A DNA stretch of 64,000 nucleotides, taken from contig CP136066.1 in the NCBI GenBank assembly GCA_032622095.1, forward strand, positions 115,217,319 to 115,281,318, in the 5' to 3' direction. Position 1 is the stretch's first letter. Every line of letters starts with the position of its first letter. This document shows, piece by piece, positions 1 through 11,571 of this stretch. Position numbers and translations under genes: made by a program. The notes below the pieces were generated by a model. It ran no database searches and had not been told where the DNA came from. It saw only the letters and a list, made by a program, of their open reading frames with translations. Source of the stretch: Siphonodentalium dalli. Taxonomy: Eukaryota > Mollusca > Scaphopoda > Gadilida > Siphonodentaliidae.

Positions 1-118
1 AACTCATATACCACAAATCTTTGAAATCCGTTTACATTTGTTCAAGTTATGACTCTTACAAATTCGGGACAGACGGACCCATTACTATATCCGCCACCAC
101 CCCCATCCCGCCACCCAT

Positions 119-223
119 AGTATCTTATGCGCCGCAGGCGCTCGTATATAGGTAGTACCCACCCACCATCCCATCCCGCCATCCACAGTATCTTATGCGC
201 CGCAGGCGCTTGTATATAGGTAG
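119..223. repeat. Direct repeat pair, 37 bp, with GCGCCGCAGGCGC core
   Basis: Two copies (119-155 and 187-223) lie 68 bp apart and differ at one base. Each centres on the palindrome gcgccgcaggcgc and continues into gtatataggtag. The spacer is rich in ccaccc/catccc. A related core (gctgccgcaggcagc) forms the loop end of the hairpin at 23023, which suggests a shared short mobile element; that link is inference. Confidence 0.7.
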
Positions 224-230
224 GATGACG

Positions 231-305
231 AGCAGTTTTTGACTGGCCACAGAGGAGGGACCAGGACACAAGCTTTCCAAGTGTTGGAAATTTGCAATAT
301 CTGAG
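231..305. repeat. Dispersed repeat, copy 1 (partner near 50968-51150)
   Basis: The stretch starting gactggccac, continuing with ggaccaggacaca and ending in gtgttggaaatttgcaa, is matched with several differences near 50975-51150 (gactggccac, gaccgggacaca, then ttccatttgttgg). The two copies are old and diverged. I see no coding frame in either. Confidence 0.45.
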
Positions 306-486
306 ACACCGTCTCCATCGACAGCTGGCGACAACTGTATAGTATGATTATAGATCAAGTTGTAGAAAATTTCCAAACATTCGCCAATGTTAACATGATC
401 CGACTGAATAATTATCTGACGATGGTTGACTGACCAATAGCTAGCTCCTTCACCAGTAAGACAGTAATCTTGTTTGGTCCACCCAT

Positions 487-594
487 AATCTGATATATCA
501 GATTAATTAATCTGCGATATCAGAATACTAATCTGATATCTCAGATTAACTAATCTTATATATCAGAATTCTAATCTGATATATCAGATTAATA
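487..594. repeat. Palindromic short-period AT repeat (aatctgatatatcagatt)
   Basis: Five or so variants of aatctgatatatcagatt follow one another. Each is its own reverse complement, so the stretch can form many small cruciforms. It behaves like a simple satellite seed; no gene is present. Confidence 0.75.
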
Positions 595-1584
595 ACTGAA
601 GAGGTGGCGGTTCTACACTCCATACCACAGTAGTAATGGGTTATGCAACTTGAGGATAGTATATCTCTTCCTAATATGTTTTATAGTTTTCACAGAGGGG
701 TGGGGGCAGGAAAAAACTCCACGATACAAGGTTGAAATTTTTGGTTTTGAAATTTTTAGGACCCACCACCCCGGAAATGCTAGTTTTTTCCTTACCGATC
801 TCAAACACCCACCCACCCAACACAAGTCTTTTTCCAAGGGCAATTGGGAACCCATCCCAAAGTTTGACGAAAAACGGCGAAACATTGCAGGATAAGGCAG
901 GCAGAGAGTGTGAAATGTTTTAAATAACCATCCAGATGAAATGCCGGGTCAATCAGCTAAGCTTAATGAAAAACACCAGAAAATCACAAACACTCATTAA
1001 CTAAACTTGTCAAATAAGATTCTGCATCCATACCCATAGGTTACCCGAAATATATATCCGACAAAGATGTGTATGCATGCACAGCCGTGTATTCTCTCAT
1101 GAGATGTGATGACTAGCCCCGGCTAGATGACTAACTGGTCAGCCAGTCTCTGTATTAATTATCAAGTTTTGCAGTTCTGCAGTCTGTTCCATTAACCAAT
1201 AACAAGTAATTGAATAACACACTGATAAATACATGTATTCTTTGCAAATGGCAATAACACAGAGGCTTGTAATGCACTCACTGCTCTGCCCCCCCCCCCC
1301 CCCCCAACAAGCACACTACCCTTATAACCATACCTACTAGAATAGATGTTCCATGTTTAAGTCATTGTAGTATACATGAGACAAATGTATACCTCCATGA
1401 TGTATAGAGGCTAATAGAGCAGACACGTATATAGGGGCAGCACTTAACAAGACAGTCAATGACTGTGGGGTCGCTCACCAGACTGCAAAGACTGATGAGA
1501 CTGGGACTCTGGAGACCACAATAGTCAGAACTTTACATAATCACTTTAAAAGAAGTAGATCTAAACACGTGGCTAGAGAGGCTT
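595..1584. other. No gene recognised; includes a 17-nt poly-C run
   Basis: Only short chance reading frames occur, without codon bias or splice context. The clearest local feature is a run of 17 C at 1289-1305. That length is prone to sequencing or replication slippage, so its exact size is unreliable. Confidence 0.5.
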
Positions 1585-1650
1585 CAGTATTGTACAGTGG
1601 GTAATTTCAAGGTGAATATCCACCTTGAAATTACCCAATGTACACTACTG
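1585..1650. repeat. Short hairpin, 30-bp arms, 6-nt loop
   Basis: Left arm 1585-1614 and right arm 1621-1650 are reverse complements at 28 of 30 positions, separated by aatatc. It is compact and near perfect. It could be a tiny foldback element or the scar of an inverted duplication. A microRNA-like precursor is possible but nothing else supports it. Confidence 0.8.
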
Positions 1651-1899
1651 ATCACCCCCCTCCTCCAGCTCAATAAGCTCCAGACTCCCAAGTCTTGGGT
1701 TGGAATGTTACAACCGACATCTCAAACTTTCTCAATTTTTGGAAATTTCCAATCTCACAAGCGCCTTTTTATAAAACAATTTAGACATGTTTGAAGCCCA
1801 ATTATCCATGGACCCAAAACACCATACATGTATGTCAGATTAATCAGTTAGGTAGTTCCAAGGTAGATGTTTTAATGAATTTGGTATTTCAATGATTTT

Positions 1900-2815
1900 T
1901 TAATCACAAAAGTGTTAACTCCCCATAGCCCCGTCATTTCTTAACAGGAAATCTGAATATCAGTCACTAAAGGATCCTCCATACTATATGTAAGCTAAAT
2001 AGTCCAACCTCTCTTGAGAAGACAATTTAAGAATTACTATAGAGACATAGAGTTATGTCCCTGGTCCCACCCTATTTAACCTGGTGACCACATCTGAATA
2101 AATTTGAATACCAGACACCAAAGAACCCTTCATACTAAATATCAGTAAAATAGACCTGATGGTCCTTGTGGTGGAAGCATGTTAAAATTTGTGGCTATTT
2201 CGGTCGAACAGTTTAACCCGAAGTATGAAAATATGGACTGTTACTGGTTGAAAAATCAATTTTACAGCCTCATTGCCCCCACCCAGGCAGCTTAGAAATC
2301 AATAGGAATCTATATATTATTATACCAGTATCAAACAGCATACATACAGGTAGGGTGGGTGGTTGAGAGTTAAATCTCTTATCTCTGCCCCTATTTGAAT
2401 AAATATGAATCCCCATCTATGAGATCCATTCATCTAGAAATTTCAAACGGTAGATTTTAAGAGTTGAAGAAAACTGATTTTCCTCAAAAGTTTCCTAAAA
2501 ATGACCTCACGTGTACAAATCTGAACCCCACTCACCAAAGGACCCTCCATACCAAAAGCTAAATAGGCCTGATGGTTTTTGAAGAATTACTATGGAGGGA
2601 AAGAGTTATGGCCCTGTCTTCTCACCTATATGACCTTATGAACTCATTTGAACAAATCTGAATGTGAGTCAAAATATATAAACCCATTCGGTCTTTAATA
2701 TGTATGTGGAGAAGAACAAAATTGATGGACGGATGGAGACATCCCAACAGAGGGATGGATGGGAGGACATACTGACAGACAAATTCAATCCAATATACCC
2801 CCCTAGTTTTCTTTG
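1900..2815. repeat. Degenerate interspersed repeat with GGACGGATGG tail
   Basis: Similar sentences recur about every 200 bp: a match to 'aatctgaa', then 'caaaggaccctccata', then 'gaattactat' and 'agagttatg'. The block ends near 2725-2790 in ggatggagaca and ggatgggagg motifs. The same family recurs at 4040-4585 and 6420-6910. I read it as an old non-coding mobile repeat; the class is unknown. Confidence 0.6.
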
Positions 2816-2835
2816 CAAATCAGGGTATAATTAGT

Positions 2836-3659
2836 ACAACTGGATAGGTAGTGGTTAAGAATATAATAGTGGAACAGCCAAGCCTGAATATAGTGTCTGA
2901 CTTTTGCAGAATGAGGTCCCTAAAGGGTGAATTTAGTGCTGCAACCCTGCAAGGTGGCTATCATCACCAAATTCACCCTCTGGGGACCTCATTATGCTTA
3001 GGCCTCAACTGCTATGGGAGACATAGGAACAGATGGAAGTTGTCCAGTTAATTGGTGATGTGCACCCATTGGGCACCTCAATTATCCATTTTATCTTCTG
3101 CAAATTAGGGAATTAGATTAGAAACAGAACAGAAAGGAAAAATTAAATAGAAGTGTCAATTTAAGACCCTGTATACTTCCCTGAAGATGAGGCCTAAGCA
3201 GAATGAGGTCCCTGGAGAGTGTATTTGGTGATGCTAGCCTACTGAGTTCAACTGGATAGGTGGTGGTTAATAATATAATAGTGGAACAGCCAAGCCTGAA
3301 TATAGTGTCTGACTTTTGCAGAATGAGGTCCCTATAGGGTGAATTTAGTGACACAATCCTGCAATATGGGCTAGCATCACCAAATTCATCCTATGGGGAC
3401 CTCATTCTGCTTAGGCCTCAACTGCTATGGGAGACATGGGAACAGATTGAAGTTGTCCAGTTAATTGGTGATGTGCACCCATTGGGCACCTCACTTATCC
3501 ATTTTATCTTCTGCAAATTAGGGAATTAGATTAGAAACTGAACAAAAGGGAAAAAGTAAGTAGAAATGTCAATTTAAGACCCTGTATACTTCCCTGAAGA
3601 TGAGGCCTAAACAGAATGAGGTCCCTGGAGAGTGTATTTGGTGATGCTAGCCTACTGTG
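2836..3659. repeat. 412-bp tandem duplication
   Basis: Unit 1 (about 2836-3247) and unit 2 (about 3248-3659) align with few differences; the marker caactggata occurs at 2837 and 3249. Each unit contains inverted gaatgaggtccc / ggggacctcatt segments. A small ORF at 2851-3051 is internal to unit 1, has no family resemblance, and is rejected as a gene. Confidence 0.85.
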
Positions 3660-3714
3660 CAGAGTAGCATCACTAAATTAACCCTCAGGGGACCTCATTC
3701 TGCAAATGTCAGAC
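2895..3714. mobile_element. Foldback-type element with nested inverted repeats
   Basis: The left end starts gtctgac then tttgcagaatgaggtccc. The right end (about 3690-3714) is its reverse complement with one change. Between them the gaggtccc/ggggacctc motif alternates orientation at least six times. The element encloses most of the 412-bp tandem duplication. Nested terminal and internal inversions suggest a non-autonomous foldback element. No transposase reading frame is visible. I could not identify a flanking TSD. Confidence 0.6.
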
Positions 3715-4039
3715 ATACAGCATTTTGTTTTGATTTCATGTTAATGACACACACAGGGCATGAATGTTTACACCTACCTGTCAGCCAGATAACATCTGAT
3801 GACTGTGTTATTAACTCTTTCTGACTGGGGCTAATACCATACTCTATGGATGTTACAATGGCGTTAGTTTTTCTAATTAATTTTTTCTTGACTGCAGTGG
3901 GTGCAGGGGCGGCGCAGATTGGGGGGGGGGGTAGTTGGGACATGGGTGTGGAGGGGTGAGGAGGGGAAGGGTGGAATGGGGTGTTTTGTGTCTTAAAAAA
4001 ATAGGGGTTAAAATGAAAAAAATAATTTTTTTTTTTTTA

Positions 4040-4585
4040 AGAGTTAAGTTCCTGACACGGCCCCTATTTGACACACTGACCCCATTTGAACAAATCTGAA
4101 CCCCAGTCACCCAAGGACCTACCATACAAAATATTAGCTAAAACGGCCCAATGATTCTGGAGAAGAAGTCGTTCTAATAATTACTAGGGAGAATAGAGTT
4201 ATGTCCCTGGTTCTGCCCCTATTTGACCCAGTGACCCATTTGAACAAATCTGACCCCCAGTCACCCAAGGACCTTCCATACCAAATATAATCTAAATAGG
4301 CCTGATGGTTCTTGAAAATAAGTTGTTTTAAGAATTACTATGGGTGGGAAAGAATTATGGCCCTAGCTTCGCAACTATTTGACTCGGTGACCTTATTTTA
4401 ACAAATCTGAGTCTGAGTCAACCAGGGAACATCCACACCAAATATGAACCCATTTGGCCTTAGGGTACTGGAGAAGAAGATGATTATTGACGGACGGACG
4501 GACAGACAGACGGACTGACAGACGGACGAGGAGTGATGACTATAGCTCCACCGGAGACTTCGTCTCAGGTGAGCTAATAACTGAG
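4040..4585. repeat. Degenerate repeat ending in GACGGACGGACAGAC tail
   Basis: Two units repeat 'aacaaatctga', 'cccagtcacccaaggacc' and 'gaattacta'. They run into gacggacggacggacagac at 4490-4510, then text like 'ccggagacttcgtctcag' and 'gtgagctaata'. This tail is the main basis for suggesting a molluscan genome (general knowledge, not proof). A 63-aa ORF reads through the tail and is not a gene. Confidence 0.65.
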
Positions 4586-5886
4586 GAGGTTAGTGCAGGT
4601 GTGCAACTTCAAGTCTTGGGTTCCCATCCAAGCCGCTTACAAAAATTTGACAAATTCGAGAGCTTTACAAAAATTTGACAAATTTGACAAATTCGAGAGC
4701 TTTAAATAACATTGTATCTCACATTGTAGTTATTCCCCTTGGGTGCCTCAACACATATTTGAACAATCAGAGCCATACATGGAACCTCTATATCATATTA
4801 TATATCCAATAATACCAAATCATTCAAGACATTTGTTTTACAAAGTCATTTAATTGCAATAGACAGGTTTTGATGGAGAACTTTATATGTCAGATGATGC
4901 ATGTGATCACTGGACATTATCACATATCAATAAGAGACCAATCATGAAAGCGAGAGGGGTCAAGGGGTCTACAGCCCCATCAACAAACACAATTGTTAAT
5001 GGAGAGCTATCAATAATTAACATAAGAAAAAAGTTTATCTATTTCTCTATGATCTTGGTTGTGGTGATTTTAGACTTTTATAATTATGGCACATTTACCC
5101 CCTGCAGCCTGTGAGTACCTTTGGTCGCTTTAAAGTTTCTTGTATTATAACCCCTGATAAATATAAGCTGATAAAAATGTCTCCCCATACTCAAGTTTCA
5201 TTTCATTGGAGAGAACAATCCGCATTTAGAATAGAGGGTCACAATTTTCTTGAAAGCTCTTATGTTGTCCCAGAAAGTGAGGAAACCCCCTCCTAATTGT
5301 GCTAATTTTCCACTGATAATCTTGAGGTATTCAGATATTATATGAATGGTTTCAAACTTAATTAAAATCCATATCTAAACTTATGGTGAAATTATTGAAG
5401 ATTAAAGTTACTAAACAATATTTGCAAGACAATAACTGCTATGTCACAGTGACACTATATCTCCTGCAGTCTGACAGATGTTACCGTTTGCTTTACTTTG
5501 TACTGTCAAGTCCAATTTGGCTTTTAAGTTCCTTTTTAATGGAACATATAAATTCCACACATAATGTCAAAGCATAAAAAAAATTATGTTCTTCATTTTT
5601 ATTTTGAACTAAATTGAGGATCTATTCAAATTTCAACATAAATACAAATACAAACAATGAATTGGTTCTCTCATTCTGTTAAGTTCTCCTAGAATTTGTG
5701 TATGTTGTCAATGGACTGGGTCGAATGGTAGAGCTGCAATGAAAGAAGAAATGCAGTTATTATGAAAAGTCATTGTTAACTTAAAATGTAAACAGTTCAA
5801 ATCAACATGATTACCATACCTTGATATGCTCTGCACCAACAATTGCAAAAGTGGGCGATACTAAATATTTGGATGGATGGAAAAAA
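4586..5886. other. No gene recognised
   Basis: This starts with a small tandem duplication of caaaaatttgacaaattcga at 4638-4700. Beyond it I see only AT-rich unique sequence with short open frames (4887-5114, 5111-5296, 5383-5577) that lack splice signals or recognisable motifs. Confidence 0.45.
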
Positions 5887-6037
5887 TTTATTTTCAAAAT
5901 TCTAAGTGGGTATCCTTTCTCCCTAAACTGGGTTATCAATACAATTTTATGGTCTTTTGTTCATAACAAAAGACCATAATTTTATTTTCAAAATTCTAAG
6001 TGGGTATCCTTTCTCCCTAAACTGGGTTATCAATACA
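5887..6037. repeat. 57-bp direct repeat flanking a perfect hairpin
   Basis: Copies at 5887-5943 and 5981-6037 are essentially identical. Between them lies a 15-bp perfect inverted repeat (5947-5961 / 5965-5979) with a 3-nt loop. The arrangement looks like duplication of a short sequence around a palindrome, as expected from template switching during replication. Confidence 0.8.
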
Positions 6038-6419
6038 CCAAAGTACAATAAAATCTGATGAACCATGCCCAAGTTACAAGCTGAAATTTTTGTATGTATA
6101 CAAAATTGAGAAATTCTCAAGTCAAACAAGGGCTGTAACTCTGGTAAAAAAAAAAGGAGGCTGCTAGCCCAATTGTCCCCCAAATAAGGTGGCTTTATTT
6201 GATCGGTGGCTTTTTTTATAAATAAAAATTTTGATTCTGGGAACAATTGAATCAAATTTGCTTCCAACTGTCTATGTTTACTTTTTCTGAATCACGCAAT
6301 GGCGGACACAAAACTCATCATCGGATGTACATGCATTCTCAAATTATAAGTTGTCATGCATATTTCATTGGAAGTAGCAAAGATCTATTCGAACTGGGCC
6401 CAGATTCTCAACTTACAAG

Positions 6420-6910
6420 TCGACAAGGACCATAACTGTGGTAAAAATGGATGGATCGAAACTAAATTCCAACTTTATCTGTATTTTCATATGAGATACA
6501 TGTATATATAAGTAAACCCGGAGACCAAAATAATCGTCAAATTATAAGTCAACAAAAGACCATAACTGCAGTAAAAATATGCGGAGGGAACCTAAATTCG
6601 AACATGACCTGTATCTTCATATAAGTATTCCACATACCAAATTTTAAAACAAAAACAATCAAGATAAACTAAAAACTAAAGGCATCATCCAGAAACCAAA
6701 ATAATTGGCCATCACTCTGTTAATTAGGGGCGGACCGAATCCAAATTTGAAATTGATCTGTATTTTCATGCATGTAATGCACATGTATACCAAATTTGAA
6801 AACAATCAAACAACTAAAACTAAAGTTATCATCCGGAAACCATCTGGGACGGACGGACGTACCAGGTACGAGGCCCCACAACAGCTACAATACGGGCTGT
6901 GGGGTGCAAA
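6420..6910. repeat. Degenerate repeat with GGACGGACGG tail, third copy
   Basis: Recurrent 'ccataactg', 'gtaaaaat', 'cctaaattc' and 'accaaattt' phrases end in gggacggacggacg at 6847-6860 and then a cag-rich stretch with an inverted ccccacaac / gctgtgggg pair. It is the same style as the repeats at 1900 and 4040, and no gene is present. Confidence 0.5.
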
Positions 6911-9067
6911 ATTAACCGAAATGCACCCCAGTGTCAACTGTCAATTCAGTAGAAAGTCGTATTGCAAGGTACACATCCATTATTATGTATGATGATTACT
7001 TTGTGTTGCAGATTGTTTGTCAATATTTGCTGGTGTAAGCCCAACCTCAATGTCAGAACAGATCTTCAGCATAGTGGTAATTTTATGTGACAAGAATATG
7101 CCCTATATGAAGTGTACGGGTTGCAAGTTGAAATTTAAAATGCTGAAGAGGATAGAAGCTGAAGAGGATAGAATATTACATACTTGTATTTAAATACCAC
7201 CACTCAGGAAGCCAGATGTTTCCAGAGGGATAACTCTATCATGTCACAAAAAATACTGCTTTTATACTCATCAGAATATATGCAACAAATGAATGAATGA
7301 ATTTCAGCCATGGGTTAGTGCAAAATACACTCGTGTGCTCTACGAATGATGTTTGCAAGTTAGGACATCATACAATGTACACCAAAAAAACACTCTCAAA
7401 TAGAACATAGAAAATACCTACAGTTTTTGTTTGAATACCACAATATCTCATGCATGAGTGTCTGGAAAGAGATATCAAATACATGCCGCGAGTGAAAATT
7501 TGATATTTCTTTTCAGACACAAATGCATATTTGGCAAGAAATGTGAGCAAAAAGTTAAGGGGGTATGTTTTTGTCCCATGTAGAAAGTCTTTGGACAGAG
7601 CGGGACAACCGTTACAGAAGCTGATAGAAGACATATATAAAATTTGGCGACATGTACGTAATGAAACTATCCATATCATATATTATTTTAAACAGGAATG
7701 AAACTTGTATAAATGAGGGCCAGTTCAAATGTCTGGACTGATTGGTGCATTGGTCAAACTCAAAGGTCAAAAGGTCAACGAAAATTAACTGAATCAATAA
7801 AGGTCAGTATATGGTATCTTACAGGTATATGGCATAAATTCTTATTGTATACCTTTGAAAGCTTTTATAGTGCTCATCTTTCTGAACTCACCATATGTTA
7901 GAGTTGTTTGTGTTTATATAAACTTGAACAATTTGTTGAATTTGTTATAAAATGGCAACCAAAATGGCCGCAAAAACCTCTTGGTCAACCCATTCCACAT
8001 TCATTGATAAAATTATGATAGGCATTGACATGGACTGCTGTATTTCCCAGCGACTTCAATCCAATTAAAATGTTCTTAAGAGTGCATGTTTTACAACCTT
8101 GTTTGTAACTGCCTTGAACAACCATCAGCAGGATCAGGTGTCTTGACTGACATTCACATGAAAGAAGCATTAATCATCAAAATCCAACTCTAGACTCCTG
8201 CAGATGTCGATCACCAGCCAACACTCATTGATTACTAGTGAACAATCAATGCTTAGGATGCATTCAACACTAAATGTGTGTATTTTTCCCCAAACAGGTA
8301 CATGTTTTATATACTAAACGTGTGAATTTTTACCCAAACAGGTACATGCTTTATATATACTGTTCTAAGAGAGTATATAGTAATTTTCGATCATCAACTG
8401 TGCCACATTTAATTATTATTATAAATTGTGGTGGGTTCTATGGGATCAATATCTGATGAAGATGATGCTTTCCACATAGAATATCTGAACTACACTCAGT
8501 AGCCAACCATAAGCATTCAGATCACTACGGGCATGATATATCAAGGTAATCCGTTTTTGGTCACTAGTATTCTCTGAATTTGACAACAGCATTCTGAGGC
8601 TGATACCAGAATCAAGGATAGCCAGTGTATTTCTTGAATTTTGAGTGTTTGACAAACAAAAGAAAACGGACAATAAAGCAACATTTCCAGATAAACAATA
8701 GATATTCTAGAACAGAAAACCTGAATAAAATGATTGAACACTCTTCTGAATGTCCTCATAGTGGAGAACAACCATACAAAATTTCATTGAGATATCTGCT
8801 CAGATAGATGGAGGGATGGATGGAGGGATGGACAGAGGATCAGAAGCATGTAATCCAGCATACCCACCATTTCCTTCGCTTATGGGAGTATAATTAATTC
8901 CAACTGAAACTACATGTATTCACTTAAAACTCTATTCTTCTCAATGGCAATGAAAAAATAAATGATGTTATTAAATAATAATGTAAGGTACCCGGTAGTA
9001 GGCTACTGTGAATATTCATTTCAATTTTCTCTGAATATTAAATCAAACACAAACTAATAAAGTGAAT
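6911..9067. other. No gene recognised; short tandem repeat and another ggatgg tail
   Basis: This contains a 44-bp tandem pair (8269-8312 / 8313-8356) sharing ccaaacaggtacatg, and a ggatggaggg tail at 8810-8835 that closes a further diverged repeat. The longest open frame (7368-7679, minus) has no motif and lies in AT-rich sequence, so I do not call it. Confidence 0.5.
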
Positions 9068-9362
9068 AAGATTAAAATTTGGCAAGGGAAGCCTAACTGT
9101 CTTAGTATAGCGTTTGTAGAGTTGAGTCTCATAAGTAAATTGCTTGTTAAGTATGATAACTTAGGTAATAAGTATTTGGTATACTTCACTATGTTTATAG
9201 TTTAGTAGGTTTACTGATTTCGCTTGGGTTAAGCTCTTCAGGTGTTTGTCACCAAATACTTATTACCTAAGTTATCATACTTAACAAGTATTTACTTAGG
9301 AGACTCAACTCTACAAACGCTATACTAAGACAGTTAGGCTTCCCTTGCCAAATTTTAATCTT
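9068..9362. mobile_element. Long hairpin, about 112-bp arms and 70-nt loop
   Basis: The left arm (9068-9180) and right arm (9251-9362) are reverse complements with only a few differences (for example gtctcataag against cttaggagac). The loop is 9181-9250. The near identity suggests a young foldback MITE or a recent inverted duplication. I could not establish a TSD. No ORF lies inside apart from the chance start of the frame that continues to 9785. Confidence 0.85.
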
Positions 9363-9379
9363 GTAACTAATCACCCCGA

Positions 9380-9870
9380 CTACTTACTATATGACTACAC
9401 AAATCACACCCGCACAATCATCCCTCGATTTACGGCTCACCACAGACACAAAAGTCGGAACAATCCGACACAGGTGAACCAAACTCGAACAAGGATAATA
9501 GGAACGCAAAACGAAGGCGTGTCCTATCACATCCCGCCAGAAAACATGATACACCTCCACACATGGAAACCAATATCCCCCTTCACAAAAGTCCTTTATA
9601 CAAGGCCAGGACCCATCACCTATCTTTTTAAACTCTTACAACAAGAATCCAACAACACATCAGGGATATACCAAATGCTCACTAAAGCTAGCCAGCAAAC
9701 ACATCGACCACTCACATCATGTCACATGTCTCAAACACTGACACAGACATCGAGCACAATACTCGCCGTCGGCGAAACAATATAAAACTGGATGTTCCTA
9801 CTAAGGACAATATATCCAGCGGGCATGAACAGGTCAGACACCTTATGGTGAATAATATTAATCTCTAATA
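9380..9870 (+). other. C+A-rich, coding-like island in several frames; unidentified
   Basis: Base composition changes sharply just after the hairpin, with many aca, cac and atc triplets, and returns to AT-rich near 9870. Three overlapping frames are each open for 30 to 140 codons: one starting at 9391 (begins MTTQITPAQSS), the long one to 9785, and one from 9719 to about 9866 (begins MSHVSNTDTD). None resembles a family I know. It could be a decayed coding segment with frameshifts. I infer a dead coding fragment with low certainty. Confidence 0.25.
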
Positions 9871-11571
9871 TAGTGAATAGATTCTAATATTGAATCAATG
9901 ATAAAAAGGGGTCAGAAAACAAGATCGATAACTTCTAAGTGAGAACTGAGAGAAAGATCGGTTTTATCGAGTAGGCGACAGTCAAATGAGTGCCGAGTAA
10001 TAAAACTTGTAAATGCCTGTGGCTTTGATTGGCGAGATATTTGATTTTCAGATTAAACTGTTACACAAGACTTTCTTTGAGCATCATGAACCATCAAGCG
10101 AGTTACAATACCTGTGTTTTAACTTTCCAGTGAGACTGTGATAGATTAGTGTATGAGTGAAGAACATGGGTGCAGGTCCAAGCTTTTTTAAATAAATAAC
10201 TTGCTGCTGAAGACTTATTTTGAAACTTTGAATAGTTCTAATCTTTATATCAATTTGGTAGAATTACATGTACATGTTCGGTATATCAGATGTTAATGTA
10301 GAAAGAATGCCAGTTGGCATTTTTCAAAGTGAATCGAATGACAAATCAGATACAAATATTCCTGGAAATATATAAATGCCTGGTACTGGCATATTGGCAA
10401 GTAATATTTGGAATTGGAACATCAACTTACGGTGTCTGTATGCTTTTCTCTTGGCATCCCAATCTTCAGCATTACCAGCTGTATTCACTGAAAAATCAAG
10501 TGATCAGTAACAGTTAATTTGGTGGTAGCTTTTCAGCCCTTTTAGTTTTAATTACATGTTGCGTCGCATTTCAGCTTAGTAGACACACACAAAAATGAAA
10601 ATGCAAAGTGTTTCTGAGCATAATGTCAATTTTAGACAATCGAAAACAATACAATGAACCTCAATACCATGGATCTTAAACCATAGAATCATATTACAAG
10701 AGTCAGAAACCAGCTATTTTCTCCTTGATCCAGGGTTTCTGCCAGGGATTGGGGAAATGACACCCCCTAAAGCTGCGGGAGAAAATTTCAGTCCATCAAG
10801 AGGCTAAGAATATCTAATAGTATTTGGTAAATTAACCAAGCTCTTAAAAGGCAACTGAGAATAAAAATAAATGTTCTCTAATTCCTAATATTTTTGGCTA
10901 ATATATGTAAATAAGCACCCTATTAAAGACTAGAGAAGCCAAAAAACATTAAGCTTTGTCATGAATAAGTTAGATACCAGCCATTTAATGAAGCCCATTT
11001 TTAGTACATGGTGGTTTACTTTTATCGGAATACAAAGAAACTACTTGGTTTCTTAACACCATAGTTTATCTTTCAGTTGAAAGAAACTGTCCATTCTTCA
11101 CTTACCGGTATGTCACTTCTTTGCAGATGACATTTGCCAAAAAATGCATTCCTTTGCTACCGGGACAAAATCCAGCCCAATATTATATAGCAAGTTATGA
11201 TTGCATCATTCTGAGCTATTTTAAAACACCAATGCATGGGACAGCCCATTATTTCCTGGGGTGTTATCGAGTATGAATGATTGATCACGTTCATAAACAT
11301 GGATTTATATGTATGATTTATATATAATTCAACGGGGAAGTGAATAACAGTCTATAAGTTAAATACTTTGAAAGTAATTTGTCTTATTTCCATCATTTAA
11401 TAAAAACATTATAAATATTCACACCCAGCGGAACATTCCAATATCAACTTAACAGCACGTGCTCTGTGCGAGTCAGTGGGGGTTATTTCAAAGCTCTTGG
11501 ATGTATCCACTGAAAGATGCTTCTATAACTCGCAATTATTACCTGTGTTTGAGATCAGCAGACCGTGTCGT
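9871..11571. other. No gene recognised; fragment of a CAGGGTTTCYGC repeat end
   Basis: At about 10733 the sequence cagggtttctgccag, followed by gggattgggg, resembles the left end of the hAT-like element at 19376. I found no matching right end, so this is a fragment or older relative. The remainder is AT-rich without recognisable features. Confidence 0.4.

Noticed and set aside
9345-9785. 146-aa ORF beginning inside the right arm of the hairpin
   Set aside because: The start lies in the hairpin arm and other frames are equally open, so it is not called as a gene; the stretch is kept as an unidentified coding-like island.
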